Positions 47,949 to 58,758 of a DNA stretch of 64,000 nt are shown here, piece after piece. Under the pieces are notes generated by a model. It was not told the origin of the DNA and did no database searches. It worked only from the letters and a program-made list of their open reading frames with translations. The stretch comes from an uncultured Alphaproteobacteria bacterium. GTDB lineage: Bacteria; Pseudomonadota; Alphaproteobacteria; HIMB59; GCA-002718135. The stretch is from the NCBI GenBank assembly GCA_902597015.1, contig CACJWQ010000004.1, positions 1-64,000 of the forward strand, in the 5' to 3' direction. The translations under genes were made by a program, and so were the position numbers. Numbering within the stretch: position 1 is the first letter of the stretch; each line of letters opens with the position of its first letter.

Positions 47949-49127
47949 ATGGTTAGTAAACTTTTATCAAACGTGATGCCAACTTATGGGAACAAATCTC
48001 TTGAATTTGCAAAAGGTAAAGGATGTTATTTATACTCTATTCAAAATACAAAATATTTAGATTTTGCAAGTGGAATAGCTGTAAATTCTCTTGGTCATTG
48101 TCATCCTAAGCTTATAAAGGCGCTTAATAAGCAATCGAAACAACTCTGGCATGTTTCAAACTTATATAAAATTAAAAAACAGGAACAATTTGCAAAATTA
48201 CTTTGTAAAAATTCTTTTGCAGACAAAGTCTTTTTTACTAATTCAGGAGCTGAGTCAATTGAATGTGGAATTAAAATAATAAGAGGATATCATTCATATT
48301 ACAAGACTAACAAAACAGAGATTATTACTTTTGATGGCGCTTTTCATGGCAGAACTTATGGAGCACTTTCTGCACAAAAAAACAAAAAATACTCTAATGG
48401 TTTTGGCCCTATGCTGAAAGGGTTTAAACAAATCGAATTTAATAATGAAAAAAAATTAATATCGGCAATAAACAAAAAAACAGCTGGTATTATTATTGAG
48501 CCAATTCAAGGAGAAGGAGGTATTCGCCCTGCCAATCTAAGTTTTTTAAAATTACTACGAAAAATCTGTAACGAAAAGAAAATCTTACTTTTTTTCGATG
48601 AGGTTCAGTGTGGATTTGGAAGATCAGGTAAATTATTTTCACATGAATGGGCAAAAATAAAACCTGATATTATGTCTGTAGCAAAAGGTATTGGATCTGG
48701 TTTTCCACTTGGTGCTTGTATGTCAACAAACAAAGCATGCGTTGCAATGACTAAAGGTAGTCATGGATCAACTTATGGTGGTAATCCGTTAGCCATGAGT
48801 GTAGGTTTAGAAGTCTTAAAAATTATCTCTAATAAAACATTTCTTACAAAAGTTGATAAAACTGCAAGATATTTCTGGAAAAATTTAAAAAAATTAGAGA
48901 ATTCATCAAATATTATTTCAGAAGTTAGAGGTGCAGGACTTTTATTGGGAATTAAAACAAATATTAGCAATATAGATTTTTCTGAACAACTTAAAAAAAA
49001 TAAATTACTAAATGTACCTGCTGCAGATAATACAGTAAGATTAGCCCCACCACTTATTGTATCTTATAAAGAGATTGATAAATCATTAACAATAATTAAA
49101 AAAAGTTTAAAAGAACTATCAAGATGA
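47949..49127 (+). CDS. argD: Acetylornithine aminotransferase
   Basis: A 392-residue PLP-dependent class III aminotransferase that converts N-acetylglutamate semialdehyde to acetylornithine in arginine synthesis. Features: FASGIAVNSLGHCHP, FTNSGAESIECGIKI, GAFHGRTYGALS, LFFDEVQCGFGRSG (the Asp binds the pyridine nitrogen), the PLP lysine in MSVAKGIGSGFPLGA and STYGGNPLA. It overlaps argF by four bases (ATGA). Confidence 0.94.
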   Translation: MVSKLLSNVMPTYGNKSLEFAKGKGCYLYSIQNTKYLDFASGIAVNSLGHCHPKLIKALNKQSKQLWHVSNLYKIKKQEQFAKLLCKNSFADKVFFTNSGAESIECGIKIIRGYHSYYKTNKTEIITFDGAFHGRTYGALSAQKNKKYSNGFGPMLKGFKQIEFNNEKKLISAINKKTAGIIIEPIQGEGGIRPANLSFLKLLRKICNEKKILLFFDEVQCGFGRSGKLFSHEWAKIKPDIMSVAKGIGSGFPLGACMSTNKACVAMTKGSHGSTYGGNPLAMSVGLEVLKIISNKTFLTKVDKTARYFWKNLKKLENSSNIISEVRGAGLLLGIKTNISNIDFSEQLKKNKLLNVPAADNTVRLAPPLIVSYKEIDKSLTIIKKSLKELSR

Positions 49128-50020
49128 AGCATTTTATTGATATTAATAGTTTTAAAAAAAAAGAAATTGATGAAATAATTTCTCTTGCTAAAAAAATCAA
49201 AAAAAACCCAAAAAAATATTCTTCATCTTGCAAAGATAAAACTCTCGGTTTAATTTTTGAAAAACAATCACTAAGAACCAGATTAAGCTTTAATGTTGGA
49301 ATGCAAAAATTAGGAGGTTCTGTTTTAGAATTGCAAAGTAAAGATATTGGGTTTGATAATAAAAGAGAAAAAGCTGAAGATGTTCTTAATGTATTAAGTC
49401 AATATATTGATTGTTTAATGATAAGAAATAATAATCACAAACAAATAGTAAATTTAAGCAACGAAAATATTCTGCCAATTATAAATGGTTTAACTGAATA
49501 TAGTCATCCATGCCAAATCCTTGGTGATTTTTTAACTCTACACGAGTATCTTAAAAATATAAAAAATGCTAATATTTCGTGGATAGGTGATTATAATAAT
49601 GTCTTACGTTCATTTATTCATCTTCAAAATATTTATAATTTCAAACTGAATATAATTATTCCAAAAGAAATTTTTAAAAAATATAAAAAAGAGTTTCTAG
49701 AATACAAAAACAAAAATTTAAATCATTTTTTTGATCCTATCTTAGGCACAAAAAATTCAAACTGTATAATGACTGATGTTTGGGTCTCTATGGGTGAAAA
49801 AAATGAAAATAAAAAAAAATTATTCAAAAATTATACAGTAAATAAAAAAATTATTAACAATGCTAAAAATAATGTAATTTTTATGCATTGCCTGCCTGCT
49901 AAAAGAGAACAAGAGGTGACATCAGAGGTCCTTGATGGGAAAAATTCTGTTGTATTAATGCAAGCAAAAAATCGAATGTATATTCAACAAGCTATATTAA
50001 TCTATGTACTTAAAAAATAG
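49124..50020 (+). CDS. argF: Ornithine carbamoyltransferase
   Basis: A 298-residue enzyme joining ornithine and carbamoyl phosphate to citrulline. The carbamoyl-phosphate loop reads SLRTRLSF instead of the usual STRTR; Arg and the following Thr-Arg remain. Further motifs are EYSHPCQILGDFLTL, TDVWVSMGE and the ornithine-loop HCLPAKREQEVTSEVL with Cys. Coupled to argD; its end overlaps the lipoprotein gene by 17 bases. The Ser-Leu change is seen in some alphaproteobacterial relatives (recollection) and should not stop activity. Confidence 0.93.
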   Translation: MKHFIDINSFKKKEIDEIISLAKKIKKNPKKYSSSCKDKTLGLIFEKQSLRTRLSFNVGMQKLGGSVLELQSKDIGFDNKREKAEDVLNVLSQYIDCLMIRNNNHKQIVNLSNENILPIINGLTEYSHPCQILGDFLTLHEYLKNIKNANISWIGDYNNVLRSFIHLQNIYNFKLNIIIPKEIFKKYKKEFLEYKNKNLNHFFDPILGTKNSNCIMTDVWVSMGEKNENKKKLFKNYTVNKKIINNAKNNVIFMHCLPAKREQEVTSEVLDGKNSVVLMQAKNRMYIQQAILIYVLKK

Positions 50021-50576
50021 TTTTATTTTGATTTTTTTAATGGTTCTATCTTGCCAACCTGTTGAAATATTAAAACCTATTGAAATTGATACTTCCAAAC
50101 TTGATACTATTTCAATAAATGCAAAAGTTATTGAAATTGATAATAAATATAATTCTGTATTTTCTCAAAATAATATTGAAGAAAAAATTAAACAAACTCC
50201 TATTGACATAATAGTAGAATGGAATCAGCAAAATATTTTAAAAATTGGAGATGAAAATAAATTAATTATTAATATTTTAGATGCATCTATCACAAAAAAT
50301 GAAATAGAAAATATTGATGCCAAAAAATATGAAGAAAAAACAATATTTAAATATGAATTATTTTTTCTTGTTGAATATGAACTTTATGATGATAGTGGTT
50401 TTTTAAAAGCAAATACAACTGTTGAAACTTCAAGATCTACAACATCTCAAAAATATATTTCATTAAATGAAGTTGAAATAATTATTAATGATTTATTAAC
50501 TACAGCAATTAAAGATTATATAAATGAAACTAAAAACCAATTATCTATTTATATGAAAGATTATTTAAGTATTTAG
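50004..50576 (+). CDS. Putative lipoprotein of unknown function
   Basis: A 190-residue protein with a type II signal peptide: FILIFLMVLSCQPVEI, Cys17 being the lipidation site. The rest is soluble, acidic and beta/alpha-mixed with VEWNQQNILKIGDENKLII and FKYELFFLVEYELYDDSG. No family recognised. It begins inside the end of argF and converges on trkH with a four-base overlap. Probably anchored in the periplasmic face of a membrane. Confidence 0.75.
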   Translation: MYLKNSFILIFLMVLSCQPVEILKPIEIDTSKLDTISINAKVIEIDNKYNSVFSQNNIEEKIKQTPIDIIVEWNQQNILKIGDENKLIINILDASITKNEIENIDAKKYEEKTIFKYELFFLVEYELYDDSGFLKANTTVETSRSTTSQKYISLNEVEIIINDLLTTAIKDYINETKNQLSIYMKDYLSI

Positions 50577-52021
50577 CTTCTCCAAAAATTCATAGATAAT
50601 AGAACTAAGACAGTAAAAATCTCAAGTCTTCCAATAATCATTGTTAGGGACAATATCCATTTGGCACCATTGTCTAATAAAAAATAATTTCCACTAGGTC
50701 CAATAATTTCACCTAAACCAGGACCAACATTTGATATTGCTGAAGCTGCTGCTGAAAATGCGGTTAGAAAATCTAAATTAAATAGACTTAACGATACAGC
50801 AGATAAAATAAATATGAATATATACATAAAGAAAAAACCCATGATTGAGTTGTAAGTATTTTCATTTACTGTTTTACCATTAAACCTCATAACCAGGACT
50901 GCATGAGGTTGAGTCAGTTTCCTTATTTGAGTAATTGCACCTCTGAACAATATTTGTAATCTAAATATTTTAATTCCCCCCGTAGTAGAGCCAGCACATC
51001 CACCAACAAACATAATAATCATCATAATTACAATTCCAAAACTTCCCCAATTAGAAAAATTACTACTAGTATAACCAGTCCCAGTTAAAATGGATGTAAT
51101 ATTAAATACAGCAATTCTAAATGCAGAGATTATGTTTATAGATTGATTAGCACTTAACCAAAGTGTGGTTAGAGTAATAATTATTAACAAAACAATAAAA
51201 AATAATTTAATTTGATCATCTCTAAAAATTAATTTTTTTTGATTGTGAATAAATTGTAAATACAAAACAAATGGTAAACTGCCAACTAACATAAAAATAA
51301 CACTTACAATTTCAATTTGAAAAGAGTCAAAATACAAAAATGATTGATCATAATTAGAAAAACCACCAGTTGAAATTGTTGTCATTGCATGAATAATGGA
51401 GTCAAAGCCTTTCATTCCATTCATGAAATATAAAAAACCACAAATAAGAGATAAAGAAATGTAAAGAAGAAATAATTCAAGAACAAATCGATTTACCTTG
51501 GGAATTGTTTTTTCATAAGGATCATCATGTTCCATATGTAAAAGTTGCATTCCACCGATTTGTAAAGTTGGTAATATAGCCATTGCAAGAACGATTATTC
51601 CTATACCACCAAACCATTGAAGAAGAGATCTCCATATTAATATACCTTCAGATAAGTTTTCTAAATTATTGATAACTGTTGACCCAGTTGTAGTTATTCC
51701 ACTTACTGATTCAAAAAAAGCATCAGTATAAGACAATGAAGAAGATGAATATATAAATGGAATTGCACCAAAAATAGAAATAACTAACCAAGATGAAATT
51801 GTTAATAAAAAAGCTTGTCTGATACCAAGTTTAATATTTTTTTTTCTAAATGAAAAATATAAAATTATACCAATAAAGAATGTGATTAAACTTGAGTAAA
51901 AAAATTGTAACCAATCATAATTACCATAATAAAGATCAAAAAACATTGGTATGAGCATTGCTAATGCCTCAATACAAATTAATAATCCAATAATATTTAA
52001 TATTGACCTAAAGTCTCTCAT
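50573..52021 (-). CDS. trkH: TrkH potassium uptake membrane subunit
   Basis: A 482-residue protein with four MPM repeats and many membrane helices. Selectivity-filter segments recognisable are FESVSGITTTGSTVI, ITSILTGTGYTSS, and FVGGCAGSTTGGIKIFRLQI; the gate-loop glycine-rich stretch is normal. TrkH imports K+ with the regulator TrkA, which is not in this window. It is followed on the same strand, upstream, by apaG. Confidence 0.93.
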   Translation of the reverse strand: MRDFRSILNIIGLLICIEALAMLIPMFFDLYYGNYDWLQFFYSSLITFFIGIILYFSFRKKNIKLGIRQAFLLTISSWLVISIFGAIPFIYSSSSLSYTDAFFESVSGITTTGSTVINNLENLSEGILIWRSLLQWFGGIGIIVLAMAILPTLQIGGMQLLHMEHDDPYEKTIPKVNRFVLELFLLYISLSLICGFLYFMNGMKGFDSIIHAMTTISTGGFSNYDQSFLYFDSFQIEIVSVIFMLVGSLPFVLYLQFIHNQKKLIFRDDQIKLFFIVLLIIITLTTLWLSANQSINIISAFRIAVFNITSILTGTGYTSSNFSNWGSFGIVIMMIIMFVGGCAGSTTGGIKIFRLQILFRGAITQIRKLTQPHAVLVMRFNGKTVNENTYNSIMGFFFMYIFIFILSAVSLSLFNLDFLTAFSAAASAISNVGPGLGEIIGPSGNYFLLDNGAKWILSLTMIIGRLEIFTVLVLLSMNFWRS

Positions 52022-52033
52022 TGTTTTTGTGAA

Positions 52034-52426
52034 TTAATTTAATTTATTAATTTCAAACGGTGTATCTAATGAAAATTGTGGTATTTGAACATTAAAAGTA
52101 TTTCCATCATCACGTTGCATCTCATAACTTCCTTCCATAAACCCTGATGATGTAGTTAGTGGTGTACCACTTGTATATTCAAATTTTTCACCTGGATTTA
52201 GTATTGGTTGTTCACCCACTACACCTTTGCCTCGTACTTCTTGAAGAGTGCCATTAGCATCAATAATTTTCCAGTGTCTATTTACTAGCTGCACTTTTTC
52301 ATTACCCTGATTATCAATTGTTACTTTATAAGCCCATACATAATGTTGATCTTCTGGCTCAGATTGATCTTCAAGATAGTAGGGCTTAACGGTAATGCTT
52401 ATTTTTTTTGTCGTTTTAGAATACAT
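52034..52426 (-). CDS. apaG: ApaG domain protein
   Basis: A 130-residue single-domain fibronectin-like protein. The full ApaG pattern is seen: YVWAYKVTIDNQGNEKVQLV, RHWKIIDANGTLQEVRGKG, VVGEQPILNPGEKFEYTSG and GFMEGSYEM. Its biochemical role is not settled (linked to Co2+ tolerance and dinucleotide metabolism in enterobacteria). It lies 12 bases upstream of trkH on the same strand. Confidence 0.93.
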   Translation of the reverse strand: MYSKTTKKISITVKPYYLEDQSEPEDQHYVWAYKVTIDNQGNEKVQLVNRHWKIIDANGTLQEVRGKGVVGEQPILNPGEKFEYTSGTPLTTSSGFMEGSYEMQRDDGNTFNVQIPQFSLDTPFEINKLN

Positions 52427-52466
52427 TGAAAAAAGCTCAATATACCAAAATAATTATAAAAAAAAG

Positions 52467-53375
52467 TTAATTTGCTTTTTTTATTTCCACTCTTCTATTT
52501 GCGGGTTGTTTGGTATCATCTGGAGTATCTATAGCTAAAGATTCCTCACCTTTGCCTAAAATTTTAATACTACTTTGATTAATTCCGTAATTAATTAAAA
52601 TTTCTTTTACAACCTCTGCTCTTTTGATTGATAATGATAAATTATATTTATTTGTTCCTTTAGTATCAGTATGTCCAACGACAAGATACTCATTAATAAC
52701 ACTACCATAATTATTTAAAAATATTTTTATTTTGTCTTTACTTATTTCTGATAAATTAAATTTATCAAAATCAAAATATATTATTTGTATTAATTCTTTA
52801 TTATCATTTTTAGTAACAATTGTTACTTCATCCTTCGTTTCATTTTCTAGATCATTATTTTTGATATTTGAAGTTTCATGATCATTTTTTTTATTAGATA
52901 TTTTTTCATAAATATTATGCATGGCATTTAAGAAATCATTCTTGCAACTATTAATATCCCATGTTTGCCAATTTTCTTCTTGTTGCTCTGACCAACAATC
53001 TAATGAAGAAATAGCTCTTGCTAAATTAAAAGGATCAATTTTTTTTGCATCTTTATAAATTGTCATAAGGTTATCATATGCAATTTTTATTTCATTAATA
53101 TTCTCTTCTGGAATTTTCCAATATGAAATTTCTTCAGGATATATTTTATCAGTTTCTAAACTCTTGAGAGCTTTTTCAGAATATAATTTTGCTGAATTCC
53201 AATCGTGCATTTCCTCTGCCTCAAAACTAGCTCTTTTTTTGTATTCTGACAATAAGTGTTCTTGAAAGTTTTTTGGATCTTTACTTTCCATCTTAGAGAG
53301 TTCTTTATAGCTAGCTGAACAACCACCTAAAAATATTAGTAAAGAGATAGTAGGTATTAATAATTTAAATTTCAT
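52467..53375 (-). CDS. OmpA-domain lipoprotein
   Basis: A 302-residue protein with a lipobox (LLIFLGGCSASYK, Cys19), an N-terminal domain of about 170 residues rich in helices and acidic residues, a charged linker (KNDHETSNIKNNDLENETKD) and a C-terminal OmpA domain: IIYFDFDKFNLSEISKDKI, VVGHTDTKGTNKYNLSLS, RAEVVKEIL and PANRRVEI. The domain binds peptidoglycan diaminopimelate, so the protein should tether an outer membrane complex to the wall. The N-terminal part has no recognised family. Confidence 0.9.
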   Translation of the reverse strand: MKFKLLIPTISLLIFLGGCSASYKELSKMESKDPKNFQEHLLSEYKKRASFEAEEMHDWNSAKLYSEKALKSLETDKIYPEEISYWKIPEENINEIKIAYDNLMTIYKDAKKIDPFNLARAISSLDCWSEQQEENWQTWDINSCKNDFLNAMHNIYEKISNKKNDHETSNIKNNDLENETKDEVTIVTKNDNKELIQIIYFDFDKFNLSEISKDKIKIFLNNYGSVINEYLVVGHTDTKGTNKYNLSLSIKRAEVVKEILINYGINQSSIKILGKGEESLAIDTPDDTKQPANRRVEIKKAN

Positions 53376-53526
53376 AAAGCATAAATATCAAAATTTGCTG
53401 TCAAAACTAAGACGAAATCTTGACTTAATTAAGGTCCACCATTTTTTTTACATCGCATACATTTTATCATTGCGGAGTATTTAAAGATTAAATACAGAAA
53501 TAGCATATTTATTTAAGGAGTTTATA

Positions 53527-54858
53527 ATGATTAAACATTCTACGTCGGTGGATCAATCGGACAGAAAGGTTCCCTACAATTTAAGACAAAGTGGTCCTAC
53601 ACCAGTCCAAATGCTTATTTCAACCAGAGTGAGAAAATCACCTTATTGGCATTTGTCAATGGAGGCGGGATGTTGGAGAGCAACAGTTTACAATAGAATC
53701 TACCATCCAAGAGGTTATGTAAAACCAGAAGATGGTGGAGCAATGGTTGAGTATGAGGCAATTAAAAATCATGTCACCATGTGGAATGTTGCAGTTGAAA
53801 GACAAATTCAAGTTAAAGGCCCTGATGCTGAGGCTTTTGTTGATTACGTTATAACAAGAGATGCAACAAAAATATCTCCAATGAGAGGAAGATATGTTAT
53901 TCTTTGTAATCAATATGGGGGTGTTTTAAATGACCCTATTCTTCTAAGAATTTCAAAGGACGAGTTTTGGTTTTCATTATCTGACTCAGATATTGGTCTT
54001 TATTTACAGGGTGTAAATCATGATAATAGGTTTAATGTTCATATTGATGAAATTGATGTAAGCCCAGTTCAAATTCAAGGCCCTAAAGCGCATGCTTTGA
54101 TGAATGATTTAATAGGTGATCAAGTTAAAGTTGATGAAATGCCATTCTATGGACTTGCCGCAGCGAAAGTAGGTGGAAGAGATTGTATAATTTCTCAAAC
54201 AGGTTTCTCTGGAGAGGCTGGATTTGAAATCTATTTATATGAGTCTACTAAGTATGCTGATGATATGTGGAATGCTGTTTTAGAAGCAGGAAAAAAACAT
54301 AATCTTATGGTTATAGCACCGGCTCATCACCGTAGAATACAAGCAGGAATTCTATCTTGGGGTCAAGACATGGATAATCAGCATAATCCTTTTCAATGTA
54401 ATTTAGGCTATCAAGTATCTTTATCTGGTAAAGGTGAATGGAATAAAACTTCTGATTATGTTGGTAAGGCTGTTCTTGAAAAGATGAAGGCAGATTTAAA
54501 AGATGGAAAAAAACCATACAAGCTTCAGTTAGTTGGATTAAGCTTAGGTGGAAAACCTATCGAAGAATATGCTCCTGATTTTTGGCTTGTTTCAGAAGAT
54601 GGTAATGAACCTTGTGGATTCATAACATCTCCTTGGTATCATCCTGAACAAGGAAGGAACATTGCTATGGGCTATGTACCATTTGATGGAACTCTAAATA
54701 AAAATGGTTTTCCTATCGGAAATTTTGGTCGTAAATTCAAGGTTCATCTACCTGATCAATATGCAGATACACCTGGTGTTCCAGTAGATGCAGAAGTTGT
54801 GCCAATCCCTTTTACTGAATCACACAACGCTAATACTAGAGAAGTAGTAGATAAATAA
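53527..54858 (+). CDS. Stand-alone GcvT-like folate-dependent methyltransferase
   Basis: A 443-residue protein of the aminomethyltransferase (GcvT) fold without a FAD domain. It has VERQIQVKGPDAEAFVDYVI, NQYGGVLNDPILLRI, QTGFSGEAGFEIYL and a C-terminal barrel ending GFITSPWYHPEQGRNIAMGY. Homologues move methyl groups from amines, sulfonium compounds (DmdA) or aromatic ethers (LigM) to tetrahydrofolate; residues deciding the substrate cannot be read. It is a monocistronic gene with its own terminator, 0.7 kb from the DMGDH-like gene, separated by dsbA. A good ribosome site (AAGGAG) precedes the ATG. Confidence 0.85.
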   Translation: MIKHSTSVDQSDRKVPYNLRQSGPTPVQMLISTRVRKSPYWHLSMEAGCWRATVYNRIYHPRGYVKPEDGGAMVEYEAIKNHVTMWNVAVERQIQVKGPDAEAFVDYVITRDATKISPMRGRYVILCNQYGGVLNDPILLRISKDEFWFSLSDSDIGLYLQGVNHDNRFNVHIDEIDVSPVQIQGPKAHALMNDLIGDQVKVDEMPFYGLAAAKVGGRDCIISQTGFSGEAGFEIYLYESTKYADDMWNAVLEAGKKHNLMVIAPAHHRRIQAGILSWGQDMDNQHNPFQCNLGYQVSLSGKGEWNKTSDYVGKAVLEKMKADLKDGKKPYKLQLVGLSLGGKPIEEYAPDFWLVSEDGNEPCGFITSPWYHPEQGRNIAMGYVPFDGTLNKNGFPIGNFGRKFKVHLPDQYADTPGVPVDAEVVPIPFTESHNANTREVVDK

Positions 54859-54866
54859 AATATTTT

Positions 54867-54897
54867 AAGAAGCTCTATTTAATTAATAGGGCTTCTT
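54867..54897. terminator. Bidirectional terminator hairpin
   Basis: A 13-pair stem (AAGAAGCTCTATT and AATAGGGCTTCTT, one G-T wobble) with loop TAATT between the convergent GcvT-like and thioredoxin-fold genes. Only short T runs follow on each side, but its position at the end of both genes supports termination. Confidence 0.75.
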
Positions 54898-55517
54898 TAA
54901 TTTAATAAAGCTTTTATTCTATCAATAGATATATAACCAACAACAAGTTCTTCATTAACAAAAAAAGTAGGAGTACCTCGAGCACCCGATCCATTAGCTA
55001 AAAAAGAACTCAGTCTTACAATATTATTAACACCTTCTTTTGTCATATCGATATTTAATTTAGCATCATTTAACTCAAGGTTTTCAATTATCTGTTTTAG
55101 TTTTGCATTGTTTAAATTTCCTTCAACTTCAAACAACGCATTATGAAAATCGATACCTTTGTTCTGCATGTTTGCAGCTATAACCATATTTGCTAGTAAT
55201 TTAGAAGACTCACTTAAAATTGGATGTTGTAAGAATACTATTCGTGTATCTTTTCTTTCACTTGCAATCTGAAGTAATTCAGGATGTACTTTTTTACAAT
55301 ATCCGCAAAAGTAATCCATAAATTCAATAATGGTATTGTTCGCATTTTCATCACCAATTTGAACAATTCCCTCTTCAGGAATAACATCTAATATTTTTAA
55401 ATGAAAAGGCTTAGACTCATCAAAAAACAATTCTTTAAGAGTCATTTCAGCCTTTATAGGAAGACAAATAAACGCACTCATTATAACCACCAAAATTATT
55501 TTTTTGAAGTATCTCAT
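54897..55517 (-). CDS. Exported DsbA-family thiol oxidoreductase
   Basis: A 206-residue thioredoxin-fold protein with a signal peptide (KKIILVVIMSAFICLPIKA). The active site is FCGYCKKVHP near residue 69, followed by the helical insertion DFHNALFEVEGNL and the cis-proline loop SGARGTPTFFVNEE. It should form or isomerise disulfides in the periplasm, and is nearer to the BdbD/ScsC type than to E. coli DsbA. It is divergent from the DMGDH-like gene with a 54-base gap. Confidence 0.9.
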   Translation of the reverse strand: MRYFKKIILVVIMSAFICLPIKAEMTLKELFFDESKPFHLKILDVIPEEGIVQIGDENANNTIIEFMDYFCGYCKKVHPELLQIASERKDTRIVFLQHPILSESSKLLANMVIAANMQNKGIDFHNALFEVEGNLNNAKLKQIIENLELNDAKLNIDMTKEGVNNIVRLSSFLANGSGARGTPTFFVNEELVVGYISIDRIKALLN

Positions 55518-55571
55518 GATTGACCCACCTTATTTAATATGATTAATGAAGTACAGTATTAAATAGTAATA

Positions 55572-58007
55572 ATGAAATCAAAGTCAAAAGTAGTCGTAAT
55601 CGGTGGAGGTGCTGTAGGCGTTAGCACTCTCTATCATTTAGCTAAAAAAGGTTGGTCAGATGTAGTCCTGGTTGAAAGAAAGGAATTAACTTCAGGATCA
55701 ACATGGCATGCAGCAGGGTTACTTCCATTATTCAACATGAGTTATTCGGTAGGTCAATTGCATAAATACGCAGTCAAACTTTACAAAACTCTTGAAGAAG
55801 AAACAGGACAAAAAGTTGGTTTTAGTGTGGTTTCTAATATCCGTTTAGCAACTACTCAAGATAGAATGGATGAGTATTATCAATATTCAGGAGTCGCAAA
55901 AACGATAGGTGTAGATGTTAAATTTTTAACACCTGAACAAGTAAAAGAAATTTGGCCACTTTGTAATACAGATGGATTGATAGGTGCAATTCAGCATCCT
56001 GAAGATGGATACATCCAACCAGCAGATCTAACTCAAGCTCTTGCAAAAGGAGCAAGAGATAAAGGTGCAGAAATTTATAGAAATACTTCTGTAATAGGGA
56101 TTAAAAAAAATAAAGATGACTTATGGATTGTAGAAACCGACAAAGGATCAATTGAATGTGAGCATGTAGTTTCATGTAGTGGTAATTTTGCTCGACAGAC
56201 TGGAAAGATGGTCGGACTTGATATTCCAGTTATACCTGTTGAACACCAATACATAGTGACTGACGATCATCCTGAAATATTAAAAAGAAAAGAACAAGGA
56301 CTTCCTGAAATGGGAGTCTTACGAGATTCTGATAGTTCTTGGTACATGCGTGAAGAAAGAGGAGGATTAATATTAGGGCCTTATGAAAAAGGAGCTCCAG
56401 TTTGCTATGTAGACGGACCTGACAAAGAATCTGAATTCGAATTATTTCAAGAAGATCTAGAGCGTTTAGAACCTCACATTGAATCAGCAATGCATCGTGT
56501 TCCTATTTTTGGAGAAGTTGGAGTTAAGAAAGTTTACAATGGTGCTATTTGTTATACACCAGATGGAAGTCCAATTGTTGGACCGGCATGGGGACTTAAA
56601 AATTTCTGGTTAAATGAAGGTCATAGTTTTGGAATTACAGCAGCTGGCGGAGCTGGATGGCAAATTGCTGAGTGGATAGTAGATGGCGAACCTACAATTG
56701 ATATGTTAGGTGTAGATCCAAGAAGATTTGGTGATTATGCTACAGAGGCATATTTGATTAAAAAGAATGAAGAAGCTTATGCGAATGTCTTTACAGTACA
56801 CTATCCTGATGAAGAAAGAGAAGAGGGACGTCCATTAAGACAAGCACCTTGTTATGATAGATTAAAAAATCTTGGTGCAGTTTTTGGTCAAAAGTTTGGT
56901 TGGGAGCGCGCTAACTGGTTTGCTCCTTCAAAAGAATCACAAAAAGATGATTGGTCATTTAGAAGATCAAAATGGTTTGAGCATGTTGGCAACGAGTGCT
57001 TAAATGTTCAGGAAAATGCTGGTCTTCTAGATATGACTGCGTTTGCTAAATGCCGGATTTCAGGACCTGGTGCAGAAGAGTTTCTAGACTACTTGGTTGC
57101 AAATAAAATTCCAAAAAAAATTGGAAGAGTTAATCTTTGTCATGCGTTAAACACTGCTGGAGGAGTTCACTCAGAATTTACAATTGCAAAAGAAAAAGAA
57201 AATTCCTTTTATTTAGTTTCAGCAGGAGCATTTCAACGATTAGATCATGATTGGCTTCATAAATGGATGCCCAAAGATGGATCAGTGATTTATGAAAATT
57301 TAACTAATAGTATGGGTGTTCTTGTTTTAGCAGGACCCAAATCAAGAGATATTCTATCTAAAATTACCAAGACTGATTTATCTAATGAAAATTTCCCTTG
57401 GCTATCATCAAAAAAAATTAATGTTGGTTTAGCTCCTAGTATCGCTATGCGTATGAATTTTGTTGGCGAACTCGGATGGGAATTACATCATCCAATTGAA
57501 TATCAAAACCATATTTTTGATAAATTGATGGAAGCAGGAAAAGATCATGGACTTAAACCATTTGGTATAAGAGCGATGGAAAGCTTACGTGTTGAAAAAA
57601 CATATAAATTGGTTGGTACAGAAATGTCTATAGAATACGCAGCTTTTGAGTCTGGGTTAGATAGATTTGTACATTTAAACAAAGGGAATTTTATTGGAAG
57701 AGATTCTCTCGTTAAATGGCAGCAAAATGGTTTTAAAAACAAAATGGTAACTTTAGAGGTTCATGATGTTGAAGATGCAGATGCATTGGGTAATAATCCA
57801 ATTTATAATAATGGAAGAGTTATAGGTCGTGCGACAGGAGGTAACTATGGTTTTAGAGTGAAAAAATCATTAGCTATTGGTATGGTGAATCCTCAATTTG
57901 CTGACATTGGTCAAAAATTAGAAATGGATATATTAGATAAAAAATACAATGTAACTGTTATAGAGGATAGTCCTTATGATCCTAAAAATGAAAAACTAAA
58001 ACAATAG
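55572..58007 (+). CDS. Dimethylglycine/sarcosine dehydrogenase-like flavoprotein
   Basis: An 811-residue fusion: an N-terminal FAD-dependent DAO domain (1 to about 370) with [18 protein letters not shown] and [11 protein letters not shown], where the His is the covalent FAD site of this family, an intermediate FAO-M domain, and a C-terminal GcvT domain (about 425-800) with [10 protein letters not shown] and [13 protein letters not shown]. It oxidatively demethylates an N-methylglycine and hands formaldehyde to tetrahydrofolate; electrons go to ETF. The substrate (dimethylglycine, sarcosine or other) is not certain. Followed within two bases by etfB, an operon that gives strong functional support. 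Confidence 0.92.
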   Translation: MKSKSKVVVIGGGAVGVSTLYHLAKKGWSDVVLVERKELTSGSTWHAAGLLPLFNMSYSVGQLHKYAVKLYKTLEEETGQKVGFSVVSNIRLATTQDRMDEYYQYSGVAKTIGVDVKFLTPEQVKEIWPLCNTDGLIGAIQHPEDGYIQPADLTQALAKGARDKGAEIYRNTSVIGIKKNKDDLWIVETDKGSIECEHVVSCSGNFARQTGKMVGLDIPVIPVEHQYIVTDDHPEILKRKEQGLPEMGVLRDSDSSWYMREERGGLILGPYEKGAPVCYVDGPDKESEFELFQEDLERLEPHIESAMHRVPIFGEVGVKKVYNGAICYTPDGSPIVGPAWGLKNFWLNEGHSFGITAAGGAGWQIAEWIVDGEPTIDMLGVDPRRFGDYATEAYLIKKNEEAYANVFTVHYPDEEREEGRPLRQAPCYDRLKNLGAVFGQKFGWERANWFAPSKESQKDDWSFRRSKWFEHVGNECLNVQENAGLLDMTAFAKCRISGPGAEEFLDYLVANKIPKKIGRVNLCHALNTAGGVHSEFTIAKEKENSFYLVSAGAFQRLDHDWLHKWMPKDGSVIYENLTNSMGVLVLAGPKSRDILSKITKTDLSNENFPWLSSKKINVGLAPSIAMRMNFVGELGWELHHPIEYQNHIFDKLMEAGKDHGLKPFGIRAMESLRVEKTYKLVGTEMSIEYAAFESGLDRFVHLNKGNFIGRDSLVKWQQNGFKNKMVTLEVHDVEDADALGNNPIYNNGRVIGRATGGNYGFRVKKSLAIGMVNPQFADIGQKLEMDILDKKYNVTVIEDSPYDPKNEKLKQ

Positions 58008-58008
58008 T

Positions 58009-58758
58009 ATGAAGTTACTTGTTACCGTAAAAAGAGTCATAGATTATAATGTTCAAATCAGGGTTAAAGCTGATGGTTCTGGAGTTGAAAAAGATAATGT
58101 AAAAATGTCTATGAATCCTCCTGATGAAAACGCAGTAGAAGAAGCTCTACGAATAAAAGAAGCTGGTAAAGCAGATGAGATTATAATTCTTTCTATAGGT
58201 AATGATAAGGCACAAGAAACTATTCGAACTGCATTAGCAATGGGAGCTGATAGGGGTATTCATATTAAAACAGACAATGATTTAGAACCTCTAGCTATTT
58301 CTAAAATAATTTCTAAAGTTGCTGAAGAAGAAAAACCATCAATTATTTTAATGGGAAAACAAGCAATCGATGATGACTCTAATCAAACTGGTCAAATGAC
58401 ATCTGCATTACTCAATTGGCCTCAAGCTACATTTGCATCTAAAATTGAAATTGATGGTCAAAATGCAATCGTTACTAGAGAAATAGATGAAGGTTTAGAA
58501 AGAATAAAAGTGTCTATACCATTTGTAGCATCATGTGATCTTCGACTGAATGAACCTAGGTATGCTTCTTTACCAAATATAATGAAAGCAAAGAAAAAAC
58601 CAATTGATACAAAAGAAGCATCTTCACTTGGTATAAATATAGAACCTAGAATTGAACAAATAAAAGTAGAAGAACCACCTGTTAGACAAAAAGGAATTAT
58701 GGTAAGTGATGTTGCTGAATTGGTTCAAAAACTAAAACATGAGGCAAAAGTTATATGA
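58009..58758 (+). CDS. etfB: Electron transfer flavoprotein beta subunit
   Basis: A 249-residue ETF beta chain. [18 protein letters not shown] is the usual start, [18 protein letters not shown] the family signature, then [17 protein letters not shown] and the late [11 protein letters not shown] with a C-terminal tail that contacts the partner flavoprotein. It accepts electrons from dehydrogenases such as the neighbouring flavoprotein. It overlaps etfA by four bases. Confidence 0.96.
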   Translation: MKLLVTVKRVIDYNVQIRVKADGSGVEKDNVKMSMNPPDENAVEEALRIKEAGKADEIIILSIGNDKAQETIRTALAMGADRGIHIKTDNDLEPLAISKIISKVAEEEKPSIILMGKQAIDDDSNQTGQMTSALLNWPQATFASKIEIDGQNAIVTREIDEGLERIKVSIPFVASCDLRLNEPRYASLPNIMKAKKKPIDTKEASSLGINIEPRIEQIKVEEPPVRQKGIMVSDVAELVQKLKHEAKVI

